A stretch of 64,000 nt of DNA from the NCBI GenBank assembly GCA_965217175.1, contig OZ244251.1, positions 2,666,001 through 2,730,000 on the forward strand. The letters are read 5' to 3'. The notes under the pieces are model-generated. The model did no database searches, was not told the DNA's origin, and saw nothing but the letters and a program-made list of their open reading frames with translations. The stretch is from Bin87 sp965217175 (GTDB lineage Bacteria > Chloroflexota > Dehalococcoidia > Lucifugimonadales > UBA3495). The position numbers and the translations under genes are program-made. Shown piece by piece: positions 8,125 through 15,840 of the stretch (position 1 is the stretch's first letter; every line of letters begins with the position of its first letter).

Positions 8125-8370
8125 ATGCTCAGAAACCTGTGGCACAACCCACCCGAAACCCCGCCCGATAACTCCAACCCCCAACCGTTGGAACGACGCA
8201 CCCTCACCATCAAGGAGACCGCCGCATCGCTGGAAATCAGCGACCGGATGGTCTACGAGATGGTCAAGCGTGGCGAGATCAAGACCATCCGCGTCGGCAA
8301 TCGCATCCTCGTTCCCGTCAGCGCACCGGACCAATTTGTCGCCGAAAATCAATCACCTGACGACCAATAA
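8125..8370 (+). CDS. Excisionase-family helix-turn-helix protein
   Basis: 81 aa with a strong ribosome site (AAAAGGAG) before ATG 8125. Residues about 27-75 form the excisionase/MerR-like winged-helix domain (Pfam HTH_17): LTIKETAASLEISDRMVYEM, then VKRGEIKTIRVGNRILVPV. These proteins bind near attachment sites and steer tyrosine integrases towards excision, or act as small regulators. It is divergent from the second integrase remnant, and it is one of the few intact genes at this end of the island. Confidence 0.85.
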   Translation: MLRNLWHNPPETPPDNSNPQPLERRTLTIKETAASLEISDRMVYEMVKRGEIKTIRVGNRILVPVSAPDQFVAENQSPDDQ

Positions 8371-8456
8371 AAACGTCGACCCGGAGACCCTCGCCCCAAG
8401 GTGATCAACCCTACGGAGCCAACCCAGGCATACCTACACCAAAGACAATCAAACGA

Positions 8457-9002
8457 ATGACCTCAACTTACGAACTGTTCTGGATCAGAGGCGCCTTGGA
8501 GTCGAATCTCTTCCGTCGCCGAGCCAGGGAAGGCGGCATGTTCCGCGATAACCATCTTGACGCTGGCTGCGCCGCACACCGCCTCTTCACAGAGAAGTTC
8601 GGTGACCCCACCCTCAAGCCCTACCGCCTCTCCACCTCAGGTATCTTCCAGGCTTATCCCACCATCCCCTCGGAAGAGTTCAAAACCCACGCCGCCATCT
8701 GCGCCGACCCACTGCAACACAAGGTGTTGCTGCCAGAACGCCTGAACGCCAAACCCATGACCCGAAACTGGTCCGACAACGTCACCCTCGGTTTCGAGTC
8801 AATGGTCAGACCCATCATGCGCGGCTAGGACAACGAACACGACGAACTTGATCACTTCACCCTCAGACACGGGGGACCCGTCCTTTACTCTGAAATCAAC
8901 CTGCCGGAATCGCTGGGTTATCGCATTAACGGGGACCACGTGTCCCGCGTCAACTACATTTGCCGGCGTGTTGCCTCACCAAAAAATGGCACCAAAATTT
9001 AG
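8457..9002 (+). pseudogene. Possible Cas6e/CasE-like remnant with in-frame stop
   Basis: The first 123 codons end in TAG (8826-8828); the frame then continues with protein-like sequence (DNEHDELDHFTLRHGG) to TAG at 9000. The pattern DAGCAAHRLFTEKFGD, then KPYRL, then AKPMTRNWSDNVTLGFES and VRPIMRG recalls Cas6e-type CRISPR RNA endonucleases. These usually show D-GYALH-LL-FGD, KPF and KPMP-W--G--LGFE-RVRP. No CRISPR array or other cas gene is in the window. I hold this identification loosely; it could be an unrelated island protein. Confidence 0.35.
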
Positions 9003-9137
9003 CACCCAGGGACCATCCCTACCGGCGTTGACAACGGCGATTGGTGACTTCCGCTCCTTACCGATCCCGCCTTGAGGGGCTGGAATTAAATCCAAATATT
9101 CGGGGAGGGAACTAACCCCAGCGTTGGGAGCAGAACC

Positions 9138-9482
9138 ATGGACGCTGCGTTACGGGAATGCGTCAGCGCCATCGTCCAAAACGCGCCGGGGGAGCAATTC
9201 CACTGAAGCCTCATCTTTGAGCCGGTAGCCGTCGTAGAACACAAAGACCAGTACAGCGATCTGGAAGGCGACTACATGGCCATCATCATGATCTACGGGG
9301 GCGACCAACATCTGCTGGATTCCGGTTGGCCTTCTTCCTTCCTATTGGACATCAGGCCCCAACTCATCGCCGTAGGTGCTCACCACACCATCATCCCCAC
9401 TTTCATCCAGAAATCAGACTGGATCGACGCCTACGACGCTTACCGACGCTTCTACACGGAACTCGACGTTGACGCACCTTAA
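9138..9482 (+). pseudogene. Unknown small gene with in-frame TGA
   Basis: From ATG 9138 the frame reads MDAALRECVSAIVQNAPGEQ, then FH, then TGA (9204-9206). It continues SLIFEPVAVVEHKDQYSDLE and on for 90 more codons to TAA. The continuous protein-like composition on both sides suggests one gene of about 114 codons with a nonsense mutation. I do not recognise the family. It lies in the same frame as the preceding remnant. Confidence 0.45.
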
Positions 9483-9630
9483 CCTGCTTACCAACGCTGA
9501 GCACGTCGCCAGTACGCCATCGAGGGATAGACCAGGCACCACAAACCTTCGCCACGCTGACAACAACGCGCCATACGCGTTGCTGTCGCAACACCAAGGG
9601 ATTCGCCAGGGAATGTCGGAGGTTTGAAGT

Positions 9631-9765
9631 AACGCCCCATGTAGTCCAGAAGCAGCGCTCGTCCATCGACGGGAGCACCACTCGGCATGAGGGGTGTCGA
9701 TTGAGCCAGCGGGCACGGAGACGGACCGAAGGGATCTTCGTCTGGGTTGAGACGGTGACGGCTAA
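9631..9765 (+). pseudogene. IS5-family transposase 3' remnant
   Basis: The DNA resembles 15424-15560 of the IS5 transposase below: TTACGCCCCATGT, the stretch encoding AIDRR, and GATTGAGCCAGCGGG recur in order with changes and small gaps. No open frame remains. It is a degraded second copy of that IS. Confidence 0.7.
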
Positions 9766-9828
9766 CGGAAACTGTGGTATCGCGGCATCGCCCACAACCG
9801 GTGATTAACGACCACTAGTGGGCTTGTT

Positions 9829-10090
9829 GAGAAAGTCGATTTCCGGCAGGCGAATCCTTCAGTAGGCAGGTTTGGGGACCGCGATAAACAGACCTATAAT
9901 GGCAAAACGTCCTCGTTGGTAGAGGTACGAAAGTGCCATCCCTACCTGACTGTCAGCGGCCACGTCAGCGATGTCGCTATTCGGGGAGGCTGGATCGGTC
10001 GGTCCGGTCCAACGTCCCAGTTTGCGCACGGCTTTTAGGGCATTGTGCGCGAAGGATGCTATGTATCCTCCGCAATCGACCTTCCGACAC
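9829..10090 (-). pseudogene. IS1182-like transposase 3' remnant with terminal repeat
   Basis: On the minus strand the frame encodes CRKVDCGGYIASFAHNALKA, then VRKLGRW. This matches the end of the IS1182 copy at 22.9 kb (LWKVDCEGYLAGLAHNVLKA). At its outer edge GGGCTTGTTGAGAAAGTCG (9829-9847) matches the IS1182 end near 23150-23168. It is fused directly to the next element, so it was captured by insertion or recombination. Confidence 0.7.
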
Positions 10091-10844
10091 GCCCGGGAAC
10101 GGGTGAACTCGATGCCCGGTCGGCGCAGTACTCGGTGGGGAGTCGTTGATGAACACGCTGTCATTGTCGGAGTCAATGCCCAGGACGGGGAAAAGGCAGT
10201 TGTTTGGCGATGGCTTCCAGCCCAGCCACCACTAGGGAATGCTCCCTGGCCAGGAGGGGCACGGCTTCGGTCCAGTCGGTACAGATGTCGGTGGCTACCA
10301 GGCTGTGGATAAATGAACCATATAAAGGACCGCTACAACGGTCCACCAGACCGATTTCCAGAAAACCCGTTGGCGACCGGTCCCGGTCATTGTAGGTAAG
10401 CGCCGGAGTAGGTACGGACCGGATCCGTTTTCCCATTGACTGCCTACTCCGGCGTTTGCGCCGGCTACCCGCGACGGGACGGATGGGTTTCAGGAGACGG
10501 TCGAGAGTGGCCGCGCTGTCGGCCAGCAGACGGACTTGTACCTCGGGGTCGAGACAGAGGTGGCCATGGCGCTCCATGGACTCCACCAGATGGAGCAGCG
10601 CCGCCTTCAGGCGTTTCCCGCAGATCCGGTCGGCGGTTTCCCAGATCACGATCACCGCTTCTCTGACGGCCTCATCGTAGATGCGCTGGCATCGTGTCGG
10701 AGGCGGCGTGTCCTCATCATCGTCAGGCTCCCCGAGCAACCTGATGCCGTGCTTGCGATGGTGTCCGGTAATCGCAATGAACTCGTCGAGGAACCTACTT
10801 TTGTCCATCCGTGAGGACACCCGGTAGCCGTCCCGTATGTTCAC
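10085..10844 (-). pseudogene. ISNCY/IS1202-type DDE transposase, truncated
   Basis: About 220 codons remain from ATG 10842-10844. The N-terminal part (KSRFLDEFIAITGHHRKHGI, RLLGEP, then IWETADRICGKRLKAAL and ERHGHL) and the start of the catalytic domain (PTGFLEIGLVDRC ... GSFIHSLVATDICTDWTE) are typical of integrase-like ISNCY transposases. The first catalytic Asp position reads Gly, and the protein ends in IS1182-derived sequence, so it is inactive. Confidence 0.7.
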
Positions 10845-10849
10845 AAGAA

Positions 10850-11224
10850 CTCTTGATTAGGCATCCTGCTCATGCCTCCCGCCACGCCATTGCCTCCCGA
10901 ATTTTCGGTAGCATGCTAGGTGCGGCAACTACTTCCAAAAAGTAACGCTTTTGTTGAGGCGATGCGATCACCTGGGGCTGAGGCTTTACGTTGAGGTGGA
11001 TCAGGGAGCCTGAACTATGACGCTCCCAATGCTGTGTCGATCCAGGCTCTCGGTTTGGAATTAGGCCGCGAGATACGAGAGCCTGAATGCCGATCGTCGC
11101 CCTCGCCCGCCGCGATTGGCCCCCGTCTTGAAGGAGGTTGCCGTCGGCGAAGCCTGCGCACCCAGCAGGTACACATCCGCGGCACTTACAGAACAGGTTA
11201 CCGGAGGTGCTACAATCGCGCTGA
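10850..11224. other. Island non-coding stretch before IS3
   Basis: No gene or RNA recognised. Short ORFs here have no family features. Confidence 0.4.
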
Positions 11225-11241
11225 GACTGAGGTGGACCCCA

Positions 11242-12087
11242 TTAGTTGGACCGTATTGAGGGTGAGTCAAGCGAGAGTCCGGGTGCTCCTGGCAATGATA
11301 CCAGTACTCGTTCCGTTGAATTTCTCCCTTCCTTGGATTCCTCTACCGGAGCATCCGTGGCCCCGTGGAACATCTCGGCCGGGGTCCGGTAGCCCAGGGC
11401 TTGATGGGGCCTCTGGTCATTGTAGAACCGGAAGTAGGCTCCCACTTCCTTCCGTGCCTCGGTGGCATTGGCGTAGGCTTTCAGGTACTCCTCCTCGTAC
11501 TTCAGCGTCCGCCACAACCGCTCCACGAAAATGTTGTCGCTGTACCGGCCCTTCCCGTCCCTGCTGATCTTCACCCCGTGTTCCTGCAGCACCTGGGTGA
11601 ACTCCAGGCTGGTAAACTGGCTGCCCTGGTCGGTGTTGCCCTGGTCGGTGTTGAAGATCTCCGGCTGGCCTTGCTCCAACCCCTCCTGCAAGGCATCGAC
11701 GCAGCAGTCGGCCTCCAGGGTGTTGGACAATCGCCACGCCACCACGTACCGGCTGTGCCAGTCCATGATGGCTACCAAGTAGAGGAGTCCCCGGGCCATG
11801 GGCAAGTAGGTGATGTCGGCGGCCCACACCTGGTTGGACCGGGTAACTGTGATCTTTTCCAACAGATAGGGATAGGCCCGGTGCGCTGGCGCTGGCAGGC
11901 TGGTGCGGGGACCCCGGTAGATGGCCCGCAGCAAGGCCAAGTCCTCGCCGGAGGCCTCCTTGGGCCGATAGTACAGGCTGGAACGGGCCACTCCCAGCAG
12001 GGCGCACTGCCGCGCTATCGACAACGATGCTATCAACAACGATAGGTGCTCCCGATCCACCATCCCCCGCCGCTGGGCCACGCTCAT
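11242..12087 (-). CDS. IS3 transposase OrfB (DDE integrase)
   Basis: 281 aa. An HTH_21-like N-terminus (IARQCALLGVARSSLYYRP) is followed by the integrase core: first Asp in WAADITYLPM, second in TDQGSQFTS, Glu in VERLWRTLKYEE. The ATG at 12085-12087 overlaps the orfA stop by four bases (ATGA), as in many IS3 elements, where frameshifting joins OrfA and OrfB. A five-codon tandem duplication gives NTDQGNTDQGSQF right at the second catalytic Asp. This could impair the enzyme although the frame is open. The family's usual HRAYPYLL region is slightly shortened. Confidence 0.9.
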   Translation of the reverse strand: MSVAQRRGMVDREHLSLLIASLSIARQCALLGVARSSLYYRPKEASGEDLALLRAIYRGPRTSLPAPAHRAYPYLLEKITVTRSNQVWAADITYLPMARGLLYLVAIMDWHSRYVVAWRLSNTLEADCCVDALQEGLEQGQPEIFNTDQGNTDQGSQFTSLEFTQVLQEHGVKISRDGKGRYSDNIFVERLWRTLKYEEEYLKAYANATEARKEVGAYFRFYNDQRPHQALGYRTPAEMFHGATDAPVEESKEGRNSTERVLVSLPGAPGLSLDSPSIRSN

Positions 12088-12368
12088 GGACCGGACCTCC
12101 CCGACCAGAAATCCCGCTCCACCTTCAGCGGTCCGATTTCCTGGTACAGCCGGGCGATCAGCGCGGCGTCGCTACTGGCCTTCTGCTCTGGCCCGTTGCT
12201 GAACACGCCGGCGGCTCCCGCGGTCAGGACTTTCTTCCAGGCCTGAATCTGGCTGGGGTGGACCTGGTACCTGGCCGCCAGTTGGGCCACCGTCTCCTCC
12301 CCCTTCACCGCCTCCAGGGCCACCTTGGCCTTGAAAGCCGGGTTGTGCTTCCTTCGTTGTTTCGACAT
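12084..12368 (-). CDS. IS3 OrfA (helix-turn-helix)
   Basis: 94 aa. ATG 12366-12368 is preferred over an upstream TTG because AAGGAG lies six bases before it. HTH_Tnp_1 signature: KHNPAFKAKVALEAVKGEET, VAQLAARYQVHPSQIQAWKK. A leucine-zipper-like C-terminus follows (LIARLYQEIGPLKVERDF). It binds the IS ends and supplies the DNA-binding part of the OrfAB transposase. Confidence 0.9.
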   Translation of the reverse strand: MSKQRRKHNPAFKAKVALEAVKGEETVAQLAARYQVHPSQIQAWKKVLTAGAAGVFSNGPEQKASSDAALIARLYQEIGPLKVERDFWSGRSGP

Positions 12369-12511
12369 CTCCAACTCCTTCTCGACAGCGACTGCTGCCT
12401 TCAGTTTAGGAGCAGGACTCTCGCTTAGCTACCTGTCCAGTTTCCCGGGTCCACCTCAGACTACTCACTTCTCTGAAAACTACACCGGGAACGCGACCGG
12501 CGGCGGCGGGC

Positions 12512-13635
12512 ATGGATACGTTAGGCCACATCAAAATCGAGGGCTTCAAAAGCATAAAATCGGCGGAGCTGGAGATCGCCCCGATCAACATCCTCATTGG
12601 CGCCAACGGATCCGGTAAATCGAACCTGATCGAAGTTTCGAGTTGCTAAGGGAATTCCGTGATGATCGGTGGCAGGAATACCTTGGCGCCGCTGGGTCTG
12701 CGGATCAGCTTCTCCACTTCGGCTCCCGCTACACCGAGACCATAAACATCGAGGTATTTCTAGCGAGTAAAAGACTATCTGTCCAGTTTCAATTGCGACC
12801 CACCAAGTACGACACTTTTGCTATAGGACGCCAGCAATACTCGACCAGGGGAATCGAAGGGCACCCTGCTCGCAACTCGATATTGGTTCCGACGTTGTCT
12901 GATGTGGCAGAGGAAAACGTGCCGTCATTCCGCAACATTCGCAGCTGGAATCCATCCCTGGATCCGCTGCTGGAACGACTTTTCGATAGTCATCGCGTCT
13001 ACCACGCTATCGAGTCCAATCTCCATGCGCCCATCAAGAAGACAGCCTACGTCCACGACGACGCATATCTACGCGCTGACGGATCGAACGTAGCGCCATT
13101 CCTATTGCGGCTGCATCATCAATTCCCAGATGCCTATCAGGAAATTCGCCAAGTGGCGCAGATGGTCGCTCCATTCCTCGATGACTTCGACCTGCGCCCC
13201 TTGAGTACCGACCCCAACAGGATTCGGCTGGCGTGGAAGCACTTGCGTTCAGACAACTACTTCGATGTATCCGCAATGTCCGCCGGCACACTGTGCTTCA
13301 TCATGCTGGCCGCGCTGTTCCTCCAACCCGTGGAGTTGCGACCCCGGTTGATAGTCTTTGACGAACCAGAGTTGGGCCTGCATCCCGCCGCGATCTCCTT
13401 GCTCGGCGCACTCATTCGGCGCGCCGCCGTTGACGGCAGAGTGATCGTCGCCACCCAATCGTCAGCCTTGGTGGACGAGTTTGAACCTGCTGACATCGTG
13501 ATAGCCGAACGTGTGGACGGCGCTACCCAGTTCCATCGTCCGGACGGGGAGGAGCTGCAATATTGGCTGGATGATTACACCATCGGCCAACTTTGGGAGA
13601 AGAACGTCTTGGGCGGAAACCCGAAGCCGGAATAA
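12512..13635 (+). pseudogene. AAA ATPase of a two-gene defence-like system, one-base frameshift
   Basis: From ATG 12512 the frame gives IKIEGFKSIKSAELEIAPIN and the Walker A GANGSGKSN. It then hits TAA because one T is missing in GAAGTTTCGAG (expected GAAGTTTTCGAG, IEVFELLREF). The other frame continues to 13635 with AMSAGTLCFIMLAALFL (signature-like), LIVFDEPELGLHP (Walker B) and ATQSSALVDEFEP (switch). It is an AAA15/AAA21-type SMC/OLD-like ATPase. The stop lies two bases before the DUF4276 gene, so the pair was one operon. A one-base deletion could be real or a sequencing error, and repair would restore the gene. Confidence 0.85.
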
Positions 13636-13637
13636 CG

Positions 13638-14336
13638 ATGACCCGACTGACCATCTTGTCGGAAGGTCAGACGGAGCGTGGTTTCGTCGATCAGGTCTTG
13701 GCCCCGCACCTTTACAGCTACGGTTACACCGCCATACTGCCTATCTTGATCCCGGACCGAACTGGCTCCCGGGGCGGCACCGGAAGGTGGCACCGCGATA
13801 AGAGAAATATACTCGATTCGTTGAACAATCCGAACAATGACCTAGTGACCACGCTGGTGGACTACTACGGCCTTGACCCATCGTGGCCAGGTCGGGTAGA
13901 AGCGCGATCAGCACGAGCAAACGCCGATAAGGCAAGCATTGTAGAGACAGCCGTCGCCGCGGCCATAGCGACGGGGATAAAAAATCTCGACCCCGAACGT
14001 TTCATCCCCTTCGTGACGATGCACGAGTTCGAGGCGCTCCTGTTCAGCGACCCAGCATTGCTGTCGAACTCTATTGGCCGGTCCTACTTGGCTCCAGCGT
14101 TTCAGGCAATCCGCGACCAGTTTCCATCCCCACAAGATATCAACGATGATTACAACACATGCCCCAGCCGCCGCATCCTGGCTCTAGTGCCCAGCTATCA
14201 GAAACGGGTTGACGGTCTTCGGGTGGCCGCGAACCTGGGTTTGGCAACTTTTCGTAGGGAATGTCCCCATTTCAACGGCTGGCTCACTCGCCTAGAGCAA
14301 TTCCCCAGGGCGGTGCAGCGCTACGGACTTCCTTGA
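13638..14336 (+). CDS. DUF4276 family protein (TOPRIM-like partner of the ATPase)
   Basis: 232 aa from ATG 13638 (upstream in-frame codons lie inside the ATPase gene). The N-terminal LTILSEGQTERGFVDQVLAP with the acidic EGxTE motif, and FVTMHEFEALLFSDP in the middle, are DUF4276 signatures. The fold resembles TOPRIM nucleases. Paired ABC/AAA-type ATPase and TOPRIM-like proteins are a known defence design (OLD, Gabija, PARIS); here the partner is DUF4276. It depends on the frameshifted ATPase upstream, so the system is probably inactive unless that frameshift is an error. Confidence 0.85.
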   Translation: MTRLTILSEGQTERGFVDQVLAPHLYSYGYTAILPILIPDRTGSRGGTGRWHRDKRNILDSLNNPNNDLVTTLVDYYGLDPSWPGRVEARSARANADKASIVETAVAAAIATGIKNLDPERFIPFVTMHEFEALLFSDPALLSNSIGRSYLAPAFQAIRDQFPSPQDINDDYNTCPSRRILALVPSYQKRVDGLRVAANLGLATFRRECPHFNGWLTRLEQFPRAVQRYGLP

Positions 14337-14439
14337 TACAGGCGCCCCAGGAGCCCGTCCGAGGACCACGGTGGCTGTGGAGCGACGCGATGGTGGCAGT
14401 TCAACTCGGGGAAGCCAGTGATGGGCAAGCGCTGTAGAG

Positions 14440-14522
14440 TCCCGAAAGGTGGTGTAACAACCATCGGGCTGGCGACTAGCTGGCCACCGCATCATCCTTA
14501 TCGCAACTAAACAAACCCGATC
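14440..14522. repeat. Solo IS256 left end
   Basis: GTCCCG-AAGGTGGTGTAACA followed about 35 bases later by GCCACCGC-TCATCCTTATCG matches 23482-23555, the left end of the IS256 copy. Only this end remains; the rest is replaced by the IS5 element starting at 14523. Confidence 0.7.
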
Positions 14523-15840
14523 AGCAGGGTGTTGAAAAACGAGCGGAATGGCGAGAGGATGGTAGGATGCCGGGTACTAGGACTTTGGAGGTTCCTCATG
14601 CGAGGCAAAGCGGCGCGACAGGTCGAGATGCTGACAGCGGTTACCCCGGACGCTTTGGTGCCACACGGTCATCCCATCAGGCGCATCAAGCCCATGGTCG
14701 ATAAAGCCCTGGGGCAACTCTCGCCCACCTTCGACCGGATGTACGCCGCCAATGGTCGCGCCTCGATACCGCCAGAGAACCTGCTGAAAGCCTGTCTGTT
14801 GATGGCGCTCTTCTCGGTGCGCAGCGAGCGGCAGTTCTGTAAAAGGCTGGAGTACGACCTGCTGTTCAAGTGGTTTTTGGACCTGAACATCATGGATAGC
14901 AGTTTCGACCACTCGGTGTTCGCCAAGAACCGGCGGCGGCTATTGGACGCGGATGTGGCCCGGGAGTTTCTGCTGGAGGTCGTGGCGCAGGCGCGGCAGC
15001 AGCGGCTATTGTCGGAGGAACACTTCAGCGTGGATGGGACGCTATTGGAGGCGTGGGCATCGGTGAAGAGTTTCCGACCCCGGGACGATAATTCACCGCC
15101 GCCCGAGGGTGGGGGGCGCAACCCAGACGTGGATTTTCGAGGTGAGCGGCGCCGCAATGAGACCCACCGGTCCACCACGGACCCAGATGCCAGGCTGGCC
15201 AAGAAGGGCAAGGAAGCACGGTTATGTTTCGGCGCCCACGTGCTGATGGACAATCGGGAAGGCTTGGTGTGGACGTGCGCCTCACCCCAGCCGATGGCGC
15301 CTGGGAACGGGGAACCGCGCTGGAGATGCTGGCGTCAGCGCCGGGAACGGGTAGGATCACCGTGGGGGCCGATCGTGGTTACGACACCAGGGGTTTCGTC
15401 CTGGGATGCCGGAACATGCTGGTTACGCCCCATGTGGCCCAGAAGCAAGGGTCGGCCATCGACCGGCGCACCAGCCGCCACCATGGGTACCGATTGAGCC
15501 AGCGGGCCAGGAAACGAGTTGAGGAGGTCTTCGGCTGGGTGAGAACGGTGGCCGGAGGCCGGAAGCTGCGCTACTGCGGAGCAGCCCGCAACCGGTTGTG
15601 GGCGGAAATGACCATCACCGGCTACAACCTGGTCCCGCTGGCCAAACTGACGCCGGTGGGGGCGTGAGCGCACGATTGGTCTGTCCTGGCCGTCGCCCGT
15701 TGACCCGGAGATCCTGAAAACTACTCCATCACCCAGCATCAACCAGGACCCCGCACCGGCAAACTTGACGCCCACCCTCAGTTTCATGACCTCTCATCCC
15801 TCCCGTACCACTGCGCCACCCGCCATTTCAACATCCTGCT
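14523..15840 (+). mobile_element. IS5-family element
   Basis: Inverted ends AGCAGGGTGTTGAAA (14523) and TTTCAACATCCTGCT (ends 15840), imperfect, bracket one transposase gene. No clear target duplication is seen. The right end touches the GmrSD stop codon. Confidence 0.75.
14598..15667 (+). pseudogene. IS5-family transposase with one-base frameshift
   Basis: ATG 14598 follows GGAGG at 14587-14591. The N-terminal DUF772-type domain (HPIRRIKPMVDKALGQLSP, PPENLLKACLLMALFSVRSE) and the catalytic region (HFSVDGTLLEAWASVKSFRP) are intact up to about 15271. There GTGGTG has become GTGTG, shifting the frame. The rest (VDVRLTPADGAWERGTALEM, RGYDTRGFV, VTPHVAQK, RKRVEEVFGWVRT) continues in the next frame to TGA at 15667. 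A one-base repair would give a normal transposase of about 356 residues. Confidence 0.88.

Larger units (their letters stand above)
11228..12458 (-). mobile_element. IS3-family insertion sequence, complete
   Basis: 1231 bp. The ends are inverted (TGAGGTGGACCC at 11228 and GGGTCCACCTCA ending 12458) and flanked by a 3-bp direct repeat GAC (11225-11227 and 12459-12461), the usual IS3 target duplication. It carries overlapping orfA and orfB and is the best-preserved IS in the window. It inserted about 54 bases before the start of the ATPase gene and probably removed that operon's promoter. Confidence 0.9.

Noticed and set aside
8457..9482. One long read-through protein spanning 8457-9482
   Set aside because: The frame matches by phase, but several stops and a non-protein-like stretch at 9003-9137 separate two distinct remnants; a separate ATG at 9138 is simpler.
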